Below, one piece after another: positions 36,789 through 45,593 of a DNA stretch of 64,000 bases; position 1 is the first letter of the stretch; the number at the start of each line of letters is the position of its first letter. Where the stretch lies: positions 868,001 through 932,000 of the forward strand of contig NZ_CP119989.1 of the NCBI RefSeq assembly GCF_029338555.1, written 5' to 3'. A program made the position numbers and the translations under genes. This DNA is from Halobaculum marinum. GTDB taxonomy: Archaea; Halobacteriota; Halobacteria; Halobacteriales; Haloferacaceae. The notes under the pieces are model-generated. The model had not been told where the DNA came from. It searched no databases and saw only the letters and a program-made list of their open reading frames with translations.

Positions 36789-37850
36789 TTACGGCGTCGG
36801 TGCGGCCTTCTGGAGGGCGGTCTCGGCGATGTTGCCGCCGTAGTCGGCGGCGCGGGAGACGGAGTCGACGATGAGTCCGAGCAGTTGCGCCTGTGCGGGG
36901 TCGAGGCCGCGGAGGAGTTCGTCGATCTTACGGGCGCGCTGGTCGACGCCGCGGACCTCGCCGCGGGCCTCGTTCGCCAGCGTCGTCGCCTCGGCGCTGT
37001 CGTCGGCGAACAGCGCCTCCATCGCCTGGTCGACGACCGCGCGAGCCTCCTCGTCGAGCGCCTGCAACGCCTCGACGAACTCGTCGGGGAGCGTGGTGTC
37101 GCCGTCGGCGGCCGTGGCGGGCACCTCGCCGCCGGCGGCGTTGGCCTCGTCGCTGCCGAGGAGTTCGAGCGTGAGGTGGGCAATCTTCGTCGCGTGGTCG
37201 GCCACCCGCTCCAGTTGGCGGGCGCTGGAGTGGTAGTCGAAGCACACCTCCCGCGAGAGGCCGATGTCCTCGGCGGCCTTCGGGGTGCGCAGAGTCGCGC
37301 GGAAGATGCGCGAGACGACCATGTACAGGCGGTCGACGTCGTCGTCGCGCTGGATCACGTCCAGCGCCATGTCCTCGTCGGCGTCGGTGAGCGCGTCCAC
37401 GGCGTCCTCGAGCATCGAGACGGCGATGAGGCGCATCCGGGTGACGGCGTTGTGGATCGACAGCTCAGAGGAGTCGAGCAGGTCGCGGATGACGACGCGG
37501 TCGCGCGTCTCCTCCAGCACCTCCAGGCCGACGAGACTCTGGACGGAGTCGCGGATCGTCCGGCGCTGGTCGTTGGTGATCCGGGCGGCCTCCAGCGCGA
37601 TGACGTCGAAGCCGGAGACGTACATCGTCATCACCGCGCGAGTGAGCTGATCGCCGGTCAAGTCGCCGATGTCGAGCGTCCCCTCGGTTCGCTCCTCCTC
37701 GCTCACGGGTGTGAGAAACAGCGAGTCGCCTTCGGGGTAGAACTCGACCTCGGTGCCCGCGCTCACGCCGTTGTCGGTCGCCCAGTCCTTCGGGATGGAC
37801 ACCGTGTACGTCGACCCGCCGGTCACCTGCACCTTCCGTGTCTCGACCAT
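36789..37850 (-). CDS. AbrB-domain PhoU-type phosphate regulator
   Basis: 353 residues from ATG 37850 (MVETRKVQVTGG); earlier starts would translate an AT-rich promoter. Residues 1-45 form an AbrB/SpoVT swapped-hairpin DNA-binding domain (QVTGGSTYTVSIPKDWATDNGVSAGTEVEFYPEG). Residues ~110-340 have the two PhoU three-helix repeats (RLIAVSMLEDAVDAL...DDVDRLYMVVSR; SSARQLERVADHATKIAHLTLEL). This fusion is the usual archaeal phosphate-uptake regulator that links PhoU signalling to DNA binding. Convergent with moeA2. Confidence 0.9.
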   Translation of the reverse strand: MVETRKVQVTGGSTYTVSIPKDWATDNGVSAGTEVEFYPEGDSLFLTPVSEEERTEGTLDIGDLTGDQLTRAVMTMYVSGFDVIALEAARITNDQRRTIRDSVQSLVGLEVLEETRDRVVIRDLLDSSELSIHNAVTRMRLIAVSMLEDAVDALTDADEDMALDVIQRDDDVDRLYMVVSRIFRATLRTPKAAEDIGLSREVCFDYHSSARQLERVADHATKIAHLTLELLGSDEANAAGGEVPATAADGDTTLPDEFVEALQALDEEARAVVDQAMEALFADDSAEATTLANEARGEVRGVDQRARKIDELLRGLDPAQAQLLGLIVDSVSRAADYGGNIAETALQKAAPTP

Positions 37851-38058
37851 CGTGCCGTACTCCGGCGGACCGTAGATTAAAACTACCGGTGTTCTATATA
37901 TTTCCCTGCGCCGGTCCGCCCCGCCCCGACACACCACGAGGAACTCGACGAGGTACGACACCGGATCGATAGGCGGCATCGGCCAATATATCGGAGACTC
38001 GACCGCGATCACGCCCGAACTTGTCGCCACGAGACGAACGAAACTCGATGTGTGTCCA

Positions 38059-38072
38059 GAGCAATATTGCTC
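38059..38072. promoter_or_regulatory. Perfect 14-bp palindrome between the AbrB-PhoU gene and a lipoprotein gene
   Basis: GAGCAATATTGCTC, followed ten bases later by another GCTC and a TCTATATATC TATA-like run (to about 38090). It is in a 267-bp AT-rich region (37851-38117) with further TATA-like cores near 37895-37906 and 37983-37991. The first of these is positioned for the AbrB-PhoU gene. Confidence 0.5.
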
Positions 38073-38117
38073 AATTCTGCTCTATATATCTATGAGCCGA
38101 TCCACACCGACTCGTGG

Positions 38118-39206
38118 TCACCCGTCAGGCACCGTCGGCCGAACCGTCACACTGGGGCCGCGGTCGGTGACAGCCACGACGACGGGTCCGACGGGTGGGC
38201 AGACGGCCCAGTCGACCCGTTCGGTCACGCCGTCGACGGTGACGTGGAAGACGTACCCGGATGCGGGAGGGACGATGCCGCTGACGCGACGGGTGTCTCC
38301 GGCAGGGAGCGTGAACGACCGGTCGAAGCGCGCCTCGCCGTCGGCTGTGAGCGCGACCCCCACCGTCGCCGCCGTGTCGCGGTCGTTGCGCACCTGGAGG
38401 TCACGCACGAACAGGTCACACAGAAAGCGCGGCGTCTCGTCGAGTCGGAGGACGAGCGCGCCATCGGCCAGTGGCTGCCACCGGAACGTCGCCGCGGTCG
38501 CCCCCTCGTCGACGCGGGCGACGACGCGGACTGCCGACCTGGGGACCGACACCGGCACGGAGAGCCGGGCCACCGGCGGCACGTCGAGCGTCGCGTCGGT
38601 CGACTCCCCGCCCGTGTCCGCCGCCAGCGTGACTCGGCGTGCTGGTCCGGGGTTGTCGACGACGAGGAGCGCGGATCCGCCGGACTCCGGTACGAGTCCG
38701 TCGGCACCCGCGTCGTCGACGAGGAACTCCACCGCGCGTCCCGGGTCGAACACGTCGAACGCGTCGACGGTCGCCCCGAGGTCGACGCCGAGGTGGCCGC
38801 CGGCGTCGCTGGCGGTCCACTCCGTCCGGAGACTGCGGCCGTCCGCCGTCGTCGCGACGACCGCGTAGGTCCGCGCCGCACCGACCACGCCGGCGACCCG
38901 CGTCTCGGCGCCGCCCGGCACCCCGAGGGTCCGGTCGAAGGCGGTCGTGTCGCCGTCGCGCACGCGGAGTCGGAGTCGGACCGCGTCCAGTCGCCGGTTG
39001 CCGACGACGACGTCCTTCGCCGCGGTGAGTGCGTCGCTCGCGCCGGCGCCGTACGGGGTGGGTGTCGCCGTCGGCGTCGGCGTGGCGGTGGGCGTCCCGC
39101 GAAGCGCCGGGTTCACCGTCCGGTCGCCGCCGCCGGTCTCGGTCGAACAGCCGGCAAGGGCCGCCAGCCCCGCGGCGGCGGTCGAGATGAACACCCGTCG
39201 CTGCAT
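38118..39206 (-). CDS. Tat lipoprotein with RTVNP linker, paralogue A
   Basis: 362 residues, ATG 39206. MQRRVFISTAAAG with lipobox LAGC (Cys about residue 19) marks a Tat-exported lipoprotein. The linker begins GGGDRTVNPALRGTPT and continues as a Thr/Pro repeat. The rest looks like three immunoglobulin-like beta modules; one segment, RFLCDLFVRDLQVRNDRDTAATVGV, closely parallels RLVCDLLIRDLLLENDTDDDAGVDV in the gene upstream. The two are tandem duplicates (119 bp apart). Probably a surface-exposed binding protein; function unknown. Confidence 0.8.
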   Translation of the reverse strand: MQRRVFISTAAAGLAALAGCSTETGGGDRTVNPALRGTPTATPTPTATPTPYGAGASDALTAAKDVVVGNRRLDAVRLRLRVRDGDTTAFDRTLGVPGGAETRVAGVVGAARTYAVVATTADGRSLRTEWTASDAGGHLGVDLGATVDAFDVFDPGRAVEFLVDDAGADGLVPESGGSALLVVDNPGPARRVTLAADTGGESTDATLDVPPVARLSVPVSVPRSAVRVVARVDEGATAATFRWQPLADGALVLRLDETPRFLCDLFVRDLQVRNDRDTAATVGVALTADGEARFDRSFTLPAGDTRRVSGIVPPASGYVFHVTVDGVTERVDWAVCPPVGPVVVAVTDRGPSVTVRPTVPDG

Positions 39207-39325
39207 GGACTCCCTACACACTGGAGCTACCTGAACCCGCCCACGTGCGGTCGATGGGGTGCCGTACTGCCGGCTCCCGAGCGGTCCGGAGTCTCTCCGA
39301 AGGTGGAGTCCCTCGGCGGGCGGAG

Positions 39326-40408
39326 TCACTCGACGGGGCGAGCGCCGACATCGACCCCGTCGTCGGTTAGCCGGACGACGAGGGGGCCGCGAGCGGGACA
39401 GCGGCGGAGGCGCCGCCGGATCACGTCGTCGCCGCGCTCGACGGCGACGACGTAGCGTCCCGCCGGGGGGACGACCGTCGGGATACGGACGCTCCCGCCG
39501 GCGGCCGGGTAGAGGCGCCAGTCGAACACGCTCGCGTCGTCGGCGACCACCTCGACGTCGACGCCAGCGTCGTCGTCGGTGTCGTTCTCCAAGAGGAGGT
39601 CGCGGATCAAGAGGTCGCACACCAACCGCGGCGGGGAGTCGTTGAGACACACCAGCGCCCCGTCCTCGCTGGGGACCCACTCGTGGCGGTCCGTGCCCTT
39701 GCGGGTCTCGACGGCGACCGACACCTCCCCGCGGGGAAGCGACAACGGGATCGGGACGCGTGACGCCGCCGGCACGCGCAGGTCGACCCCTGCGGATCCC
39801 TCGCCGTCGGAGGCGGTCACGCGGACGCGTCCGCCCTCCGCGGGCGTGTCCACGACCACCTCGGTCGTCGACGGGGCGCCGGCGACGAACCCGGGGTCGG
39901 TCGTTCCCACGACGAACTTCGGCGCCGTCGAGGGCGGGTAGCTGTCGCGGGGTGTTATCGTGGTGCCGAGGTCGATTTCGAGGTCGCCGTCGCCCGGCCC
40001 CGGTGCCCACTCGAACTCCCCGCGTCGGCGGTCGGTGGTCCGGACCGTGACGGCGTACCGTCGGGGTGCGGCGATGACGCCGTCGAGCGAGACACGATCC
40101 GCTGGGGGGATGCGCACCGTCCGCTCGACGGCGGTCCGCCCGCCTTCGGCGATCTGGAGGGAGATCCACTGCGGGGTGACGAACCGATTTCGCACGTGAA
40201 CCGAGCGCGCCCGCTCCAAACTGTCGGCTTCCCCGGCGCCGTACGCCGGTGGCTCGGGCGTCGCGGTGGGCGTCGGTGTGGGCGTGTCGGTCGGCGTCTC
40301 GCGCAATGCGGGGTTCACCGTCCGGCTCCCGCCGTCCCCAGCCGACGAACAGCCGGCGATCCCCGCGAGTCCAGCGACGCCGACGCGGAGGAACCGCCGT
40401 CTGTGCAT
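39326..40408 (-). CDS. Tat lipoprotein with RTVNP linker, paralogue B
   Basis: 360 residues, ATG 40408. Twin-Arg signal MHRRRFLRVGVAG with lipobox IAGC (Cys about residue 20). GGSRTVNPALRETPT follows, then a long Thr-Pro stretch, the shared YGAG[AE] motif, and beta-rich modules. The order of strands, the CDL.(I/V)RDL motif and the C-terminal C(P)...GP(L/V)VV element repeat those of paralogue A, so the pair arose by duplication. Placed between two PhoU-type genes. Function unknown. Confidence 0.8.
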   Translation of the reverse strand: MHRRRFLRVGVAGLAGIAGCSSAGDGGSRTVNPALRETPTDTPTPTPTATPEPPAYGAGEADSLERARSVHVRNRFVTPQWISLQIAEGGRTAVERTVRIPPADRVSLDGVIAAPRRYAVTVRTTDRRRGEFEWAPGPGDGDLEIDLGTTITPRDSYPPSTAPKFVVGTTDPGFVAGAPSTTEVVVDTPAEGGRVRVTASDGEGSAGVDLRVPAASRVPIPLSLPRGEVSVAVETRKGTDRHEWVPSEDGALVCLNDSPPRLVCDLLIRDLLLENDTDDDAGVDVEVVADDASVFDWRLYPAAGGSVRIPTVVPPAGRYVVAVERGDDVIRRRLRRCPARGPLVVRLTDDGVDVGARPVE

Positions 40409-40529
40409 ACGTGGACTACGAACGGCGACTACATGAAGGCCTGGCGCGATCTTCGGGGCGGTGTGTCGGTGACGCGTCGTGGTCGGTTGAAGCCGAAGGT
40501 TTACACCTCACGGCGGGACACCCAAGCAT

Positions 40530-41201
40530 ATGCCCAGAGAGAAGTATCAGGAACGTCTTACGCAACTCCGCGACGACGTGCTCTACATGAGCGAGATCGT
40601 CGCCGAGCGTCTCCGGATGGGGATGGACGCGCTCGCGGAAAAAGACGAGGAGCTCGCACATCGCGTCATCGAAGAGGACGCCGAGGTGAACCAGCTGTAC
40701 CTGGAACTGGAACAGGACTGCATCGACCTGCTGGCCCTCCAGCAGCCGGTCGCGGGCGACCTCCGCTTCGTCGCCGCGACGTTCAAGATCATCACCGACC
40801 TCGAACGGATCGGCGACCTCGCGACGAACCTCGGCGAACACACCCTGCAGGCCGAACGCGACGTGTTCTCCGACGTCGACGTCCAACGCATCGGCGAGGC
40901 GACCCTCGACATGCTCGACGACGCGATGACCGCGTACGCCGAGGAGAACGCCGACGCCTGCTTCGCGGTCGCCGCGGACGACGACGACGTCGACGAACTG
41001 TGTGAGAACGCCTCCAGCGCCGTGATGCTCGAACTCATCGAGCGCGAGGGCGTCACCGAGGAGGACGTCGACGCGCTGATGGCGGACGTCTCGCGGCTCC
41101 TGCTGACGATCCGCGACCTCGAACGCGTCGGCGACCACGCGGTCAACATCGCCGCGCGGACGCTGTACATGATCGAGAACAACGACGAACTGATCTACTG
41201 A
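40530..41201 (+). CDS. phoU: Phosphate-signalling protein PhoU
   Basis: 223 residues, ATG 40530. Two tandem three-helix PhoU repeats, each with the E/D-x-x-x-D metal-binding pattern: DDVLYMSEIVAERLRMGMDAL...FKIITDLERIGDLATNLGEH, then LLLTIRDLERVGDHAVNIAARTLYM. Negative regulator of phosphate transport and the phosphate response. The stop codon TGA is the first three bases of the 12-bp arm of the intergenic inverted repeat. Pst transporter genes are not in the window. Confidence 0.95.
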   Translation: MPREKYQERLTQLRDDVLYMSEIVAERLRMGMDALAEKDEELAHRVIEEDAEVNQLYLELEQDCIDLLALQQPVAGDLRFVAATFKIITDLERIGDLATNLGEHTLQAERDVFSDVDVQRIGEATLDMLDDAMTAYAEENADACFAVAADDDDVDELCENASSAVMLELIEREGVTEEDVDALMADVSRLLLTIRDLERVGDHAVNIAARTLYMIENNDELIY

Positions 41202-41202
41202 A

Positions 41203-41210
41203 CCTCTTTT
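41203..41210 (+). terminator. T-rich arm downstream of phoU
   Basis: CCTCTTTT directly after the phoU stop codon, followed by a GC-rich hairpin. Archaeal RNA polymerase terminates at such U-tracts, so this arm is likely the phoU terminator. Confidence 0.5.
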
Positions 41211-41554
41211 CGCCTCGGGTTTCCTCGCGCTCGCCGGAGGCGAGCGCTGCGGGAACCGCTCGGCGAAAACCCGTTCATGCCAAAAGCCGCTCGCTCGGGC
41301 TCCGCCCTCGCTCGCGGTGCGACACGTAGTGGTTCCGCAACCGCCCGCTTGGCTCTCGATACGGTGGTCGGTGGGGGTTCACTGTCACCAGTTACTGTAC
41401 CGCGAGTGAGCCAGCCAGAGGCTGGCGAACGAGCGGCCTTTTGGCATTACGGGAAATCGAAGATTTCCCGTCAGCAGTCGGATTCGTAGAATCCGACAGC
41501 ATGAACGGGTTTTGACGGGGTTCGAGCGCGCCGAAGGCGCGCGAGGACCCCGTT

Positions 41555-41562
41555 AAAAGAGG
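41555..41562 (-). terminator. T-rich arm downstream of the CDC48 gene
   Basis: The mirror image of the phoU arm: on the minus strand CCTCTTTT follows the CDC48 stop codon and leads into the GCGCGCC/GGCGCGC hairpin. Confidence 0.5.
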
Positions 41563-41563
41563 T

Positions 41564-43789
41564 TCATTGGAAGCCGATCCGGCCGCTCCGGTCGGTGCGG
41601 AGGCTGTCGGTGCCGCCGCCCTTGAACTGCTCTTCGATGTCCGCGTAGTAGTCCATGATCGCCTCCGAGATGGTGGGCCGGACGTTCTCCATCGCCTGCT
41701 CGAAGTGGCGCATGTTCACGTCCTCGGCGTCGTCGTCCTCGCGCAGCGCCTGAATGGCGGCCTCGCGGGCGATGGACTCCAGGTCGGAGCCGACGTAGCC
41801 GTCGGTGCGCTCGGCGAGTTCGCGCAGGCTCACGTCCGCCGCGAGCGGCGTGTCGCCGGTGTGGATCTTGAGGATCTGCTCGCGCCCCTCCTCGTCGGGC
41901 TGGCCGATCATCACGAGCCGGTCGAACCGGCCCGAGCGGATGAGCGCGGGGTCGATCATGTCCGGGCGGTTCGTCGCGCCGATGACCATCACGTTGCCCA
42001 TCTCCTCGAGGCCGTCCAGTTCCGTCAGGAGCTGGTTGACGACGCGCTCGGAGACGTTGTTCCCCATCTCCTGCCCGCGGCTGGGCGCCAACGAGTCGAG
42101 CTCGTCGAAGAAGATGACGGTGGGCGACACCTGCCGGGCCTTCCGGAACGTCTGCCGGATCGCCTTCTCGGACTCACCGACCCACTTGCTCAGGAGCTGG
42201 GGCCCGCGCACCGAGATGAAGTTCGCGTTCGTCTCGTTGGCGACGGCCTTCGCCATCAGCGTCTTCCCGGTGCCGGGCGGGCCGTACAGGAGGACGCCCT
42301 TCGGCGCCTCGATGCCCATCCGGTCGAACTTCTCGGGGGTCGTGAGCGGCCACTCGACGGCCTCCTTCACCTGCTGTTGGGCGTCGTCGAGCCCGCCGAC
42401 GTCCTCCCAGGTGACCTTCGGGAGTTCGACGAGCACCTCCCGCATCGCCGAGGGCTCAACCTCCGCGAGGGCGCCCTGGAAGTCGTTGCGCTTGACGATC
42501 ATCCGGTCGACGAGGCTCGGCGGGATGTCCTCCTCGTCCAAGTCGATCTCCGGGAGGTAGCGCCGGAGCGCCTTCATCGCCGCCTCCTTCGTCAGGCTCT
42601 CGATGTCGGCGCCGACGAAGCCGTGCGTCTCGTCGGCGAGGTGGTCAAGGTCCACGTCGTCCGACAGCGGCATGCCGCGGGTGTGGATCTGGAGGATCTC
42701 CTTGCGGCCGACCTCGTCGGGGACGCCGATCTCGATCTCACGGTCGAAGCGCCCGGGGCGACGCAGCGCTGGGTCGACGGAGTCGACGCGGTTCGTCGCC
42801 GCGATGACGATCACCTGTCCGCGCGTCTCCAACCCGTCCATCATCGTCAGCAGTTGGGCGACGACGCGGCGCTCGACCTCGCCGGTCACGTCCTCGCGCT
42901 TGGGCGCGATGGAGTCCAACTCGTCGATGAAGATGATGGAGGGCGACTCGTCTTTCGCGTCCTCGAAGATCTCACGCAGTTGCTGTTCGGACTCGCCGTA
43001 GTACTTCGAGATGATCTCCGGCCCGGCGATGGAGAAGAAACTCGCCGAGGTCTCGTTGGCGACGGCCTTCGCCAGCAGCGTCTTCCCGGTGCCGGGCGGC
43101 CCGTGGAGGAGGACCCCCTGCGGCGGCTCGATCCCCAGTTTCTTGAAGATCTGAGGGTGCTTCATCGGCAACTCGACCATCTCGCGGACGCGCTGGATCT
43201 CGCCTTGGAGGCCGCCGATGTCCTCGTAGGTGATGCCGCCGCCGGTCTTCTCGAACCCGGAGATCGGCTCCTCGCGGAGTTCGACCTCGGTGTCCTCGGT
43301 GATGAGGCAGACGCCCTCCGGTTCGGTGTCGACGGCGATGAGCGGGATCGCCTGCCCGGGCGAGCGCATGAACGGGTGGTTCGTGGAGGACATCACGGGG
43401 ACGATGTCGCGCTCGACGACCGGGCGCTTGAGGATCTGTCGTTTCACCATGCCCGCGGCGTCGGAGCCGAACTGCACGGACGCCTCCTCCGGCGGCGCGA
43501 GCGTCAGTTTCTCTGCCTTCTTCGCCTCCGCCTTGCGGATGGTGACGCGCTCGCCGATGCCCACGTCGGCGTTCTGGCGCGTGAAGCCGTCGATGCGGAC
43601 GGTGTCGGTGTTCCAGTCCTGCCGGTCGGCGCGCCAGACCTTCGCCGCGGTGGTCTCGGCGCCCTCGATCTCGATGATGTCGCCGGGGGAGAGCTTTAAG
43701 TGCAGCAGGGTGTCCGGGTCGAGGCGGGCGATCCCTCTCCCGGAGTCGTTCGGGTACGCCTTCGCGACTTCGAGTTGGACTTCATTCAT
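41564..43789 (-). CDS. CDC48/VAT-type AAA+ ATPase
   Basis: 741 residues, ATG 43789. Archaeal p97 homologue that unfolds proteins, usually feeding the proteasome. N-domain (about 1-180: double-psi barrel [21 protein letters not shown] and beta-clam), then D1 and D2. Each has Walker A GPPGTGKT, Walker B ([24 protein letters not shown]), sensor 1 ([40 protein letters not shown]) and the Arg-finger region. The C-terminal tail lacks the HbYX motif that docks to the proteasome (ends GRIGFQ). Reading frames extending to 44320 are antisense to larC. Confidence 0.97.
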   Translation of the reverse strand: MNEVQLEVAKAYPNDSGRGIARLDPDTLLHLKLSPGDIIEIEGAETTAAKVWRADRQDWNTDTVRIDGFTRQNADVGIGERVTIRKAEAKKAEKLTLAPPEEASVQFGSDAAGMVKRQILKRPVVERDIVPVMSSTNHPFMRSPGQAIPLIAVDTEPEGVCLITEDTEVELREEPISGFEKTGGGITYEDIGGLQGEIQRVREMVELPMKHPQIFKKLGIEPPQGVLLHGPPGTGKTLLAKAVANETSASFFSIAGPEIISKYYGESEQQLREIFEDAKDESPSIIFIDELDSIAPKREDVTGEVERRVVAQLLTMMDGLETRGQVIVIAATNRVDSVDPALRRPGRFDREIEIGVPDEVGRKEILQIHTRGMPLSDDVDLDHLADETHGFVGADIESLTKEAAMKALRRYLPEIDLDEEDIPPSLVDRMIVKRNDFQGALAEVEPSAMREVLVELPKVTWEDVGGLDDAQQQVKEAVEWPLTTPEKFDRMGIEAPKGVLLYGPPGTGKTLMAKAVANETNANFISVRGPQLLSKWVGESEKAIRQTFRKARQVSPTVIFFDELDSLAPSRGQEMGNNVSERVVNQLLTELDGLEEMGNVMVIGATNRPDMIDPALIRSGRFDRLVMIGQPDEEGREQILKIHTGDTPLAADVSLRELAERTDGYVGSDLESIAREAAIQALREDDDAEDVNMRHFEQAMENVRPTISEAIMDYYADIEEQFKGGGTDSLRTDRSGRIGFQ

Positions 43790-43821
43790 GATGGATGGAC
43801 AGGTGTTCGTTCGCAATACGT

Positions 43822-43833
43822 CCGTCCGGACGG
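43822..43833. promoter_or_regulatory. Perfect 12-bp palindrome in the CDC48 upstream region
   Basis: CCGTCCGGACGG, 33 bp before the CDC48 start codon and roughly where its transcription should begin. It lies in the 225-bp gap to the divergent larC gene, so it could control either gene. Confidence 0.35.
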
Positions 43834-44014
43834 CGGTTAAGCCCTCCGTTGCGTGTCGTCGGGCCGGAACGTCGCTCCCACTCGCCGTCCGCACGGTCGC
43901 ATTACGTGCTAGTCTATCGCACGGTATGGCGTCCGTCTTGAAAACACCACCGGCGTCGAGAGGAGTCGCCGCTGTGGCGGTAGCGACTTGTCGCCGGCCC
44001 GCGATCGGTCGACC

Positions 44015-45424
44015 ATGCGTACGATCGCCTTCGACGGCCGGATGGGCGCCGCCGGCGACATGATCCTCGGCGCGCTCGTCGCGGCGGGCGCCGACCCCGA
44101 GGTCCTCGCGCCCGTCGAGGACGCCCTCCCGGTCCGCTACGAGTTCGAGTCCGTCGACCGCAACGGCATCGCCAGCACCCGCGCACGCGTCCGGCACCTC
44201 GACGCCGACGACGAGGCCCACGACGACGCCGACCACGGCGGCGAGGGACACGACCACGACCACCCCCACGACGCGAGTGAGGACGCCCACGGCTACGACC
44301 ACGACGAGGGGGCCGGCCACTCACACGACCACGACCACTCACACGGCCACGGCGACGACGCTCACACGCACGACCACCACGGCCACGACGCGGAGGGGCA
44401 CGGTCCCCAGCGCACGTACGCGGAGGTGGTCGAGTTGGTCGAGGGGCTGTCCATTCCGGACACCGTCCGGGCGGACGCGCTCGCCACCTTCGAGATCCTG
44501 GGCGAGGCCGAGTCGTCGGTCCACGGGTCGGACCTGTCCTCGACCCACTTCCACGAGGTCGGCGCCGACGACGCCATCGCCGACGTGGTCGGCGCGTGCC
44601 TGCTGTTCGACGACCTCGACGCCGACCGGGTGGTGACGACGCCGCTCGCGACCGGCGGCGGCGAGGTGGAGTTCAGCCACGGCGTCTACCCGGTGCCGGT
44701 GCCGGCGGTCGTCGAGGTCGCCGAGCGCGCCGACTGGTCGCTGCGGGGCGGCCCCGTCGACGCGGAGTTGCTCACGCCGACGGGCGCGGCGGTCCTCGCA
44801 CACTTCGCCGAGGGCGTCGAGCGGCTCCCATCGCTGCGGGTCGAGGAATCCGGCTACGGCGCTGGCGGGTGGACGTTCCCCGACCGACCGAACGTCTTGC
44901 GCGCGGTCGTCGGCGAGGCCGAGCGCGGCGGTCTCGTCCGCGACGACGTGGCCGTGTTGGAGACGAACCTGGACGACGCCGCCCCGGAGGTGCTCGGTGG
45001 CCTGCAGGAGACGCTCGCGGACGCCGGCGCCCGCGACGTGTCGATCCTGCCGGCGACGATGAAGAAGTCCCGCCCGGGTCACCTCGTGAAGGTGATCTGC
45101 AAGCCCGAGGACGCCGACCGGGTCGCGCGCAGACTCGCCGCAGAGACCGGCACGCTCGGGGTACGCGAGGGCGGCGCGAGCCACCGCTGGATCGCCGAGC
45201 GCTCGTTCGAGACGGCGACGCTCGACCTCGGCGGCGACAGCTACGAGGTCCCCGTGAAGGTCGCCAGCGACGGCGACGGCGCGGTGTACGACGTGAGCGC
45301 CGAGTACGACGACGCCGCCGCGGTCGCACGGGAGACGGGTCGCCCCGTGCGGGAGGTCCTGCGCCGGGCGGAGACGGTGGTCCGGGAGCGACTGGACGCC
45401 GGTGACGACGGGGACGACGCGTGA
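44015..45424 (+). CDS. larC: LarC-type nickel-pincer cofactor nickel-insertion protein
   Basis: 469 residues, ATG 44015. Inserts nickel into the pyridinium-bis-thiocarboxylate pincer nucleotide used by lactate racemase and related enzymes. N-terminal [18 protein letters not shown] is the family signature; [18 protein letters not shown] follows, and [17 protein letters not shown] and [14 protein letters not shown] define the C-terminal half. Residues about 69-129 are a His-rich insert (about 20 His). LarC of some bacteria needs a programmed frameshift; here it is one frame. LarA, LarB and LarE genes are not in the window. Confidence 0.95.
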   Translation: MRTIAFDGRMGAAGDMILGALVAAGADPEVLAPVEDALPVRYEFESVDRNGIASTRARVRHLDADDEAHDDADHGGEGHDHDHPHDASEDAHGYDHDEGAGHSHDHDHSHGHGDDAHTHDHHGHDAEGHGPQRTYAEVVELVEGLSIPDTVRADALATFEILGEAESSVHGSDLSSTHFHEVGADDAIADVVGACLLFDDLDADRVVTTPLATGGGEVEFSHGVYPVPVPAVVEVAERADWSLRGGPVDAELLTPTGAAVLAHFAEGVERLPSLRVEESGYGAGGWTFPDRPNVLRAVVGEAERGGLVRDDVAVLETNLDDAAPEVLGGLQETLADAGARDVSILPATMKKSRPGHLVKVICKPEDADRVARRLAAETGTLGVREGGASHRWIAERSFETATLDLGGDSYEVPVKVASDGDGAVYDVSAEYDDAAAVARETGRPVREVLRRAETVVRERLDAGDDGDDA

Positions 45425-45591
45425 CCGCCTCGGGCGACACCTACACCTGCGGCGAGTGCGGCGCCGAGTTCCCCGAGAGCGATGCCACTCGGACGGAGAC
45501 GATGGGCGGCCTCGATGCGGACACCTGGCAGACGCTGTGCTGTCCGACCTGCGGTGCGCGCGTGAAGACGGTCTTCGTCGGCGACGACTGA
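45421..45591 (+). CDS. Small zinc-ribbon protein overlapping larC
   Basis: 56 residues: GTG at 45421 overlaps the larC TGA (GTGA). Two Cys pairs, CGEC near residue 10 and CCPTC near residue 41, flank an acidic loop (FPESDATRTETMGGLDAD). This is the rubredoxin-like/zinc-ribbon layout of small haloarchaeal 'zinc finger' proteins. Coupling to larC suggests translation in fixed ratio; whether it works with the nickel protein is unknown. It is shorter than most cut-offs, so it is easily missed. Confidence 0.75.
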   Translation: MTASGDTYTCGECGAEFPESDATRTETMGGLDADTWQTLCCPTCGARVKTVFVGDD

Positions 45592-45593
45592 GG

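Larger units (their letters stand above)
41199..41566. repeat. 368-bp element of nested inverted repeats between convergent phoU and CDC48 genes
   Basis: Three concentric inverted repeats: TGAACCTCTTTT (41199-41210) with AAAAGAGGTTCA (41555-41566); AAAACCCGTTCATGC (41266-41280) with its exact complement (41499-41513); GCCAAAAGCCGCTCG (41279-41293) with a one-base-longer complement (41430-41445). The outer arms start with the TGA stop codons of the two genes. Inside are hairpins with 3-nt loops: GCGCTCGCC/GGCGAGCGC (41227-41247, loop GGA), GCCAGCC/GGCTGGC (41410-41426, AGA), ACGGGAAATC/GATTTCCCGT (41449-41471, GAA), GTCGGATTC/GAATCCGAC (41477-41497, GTA), GCGCGCC/GGCGCGC (41526-41542, GAA). 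The last is itself enclosed by ACGGGGT/ACCCCGT. No ORF worth calling. T-runs at both ends could terminate each gene. Confidence 0.85.

Noticed and set aside
41277-41489. Possible 70-residue frame inside the phoU-CDC48 gap
   Set aside because: It follows the hairpin sequences rather than any coding pattern; the repeats explain the open frame.
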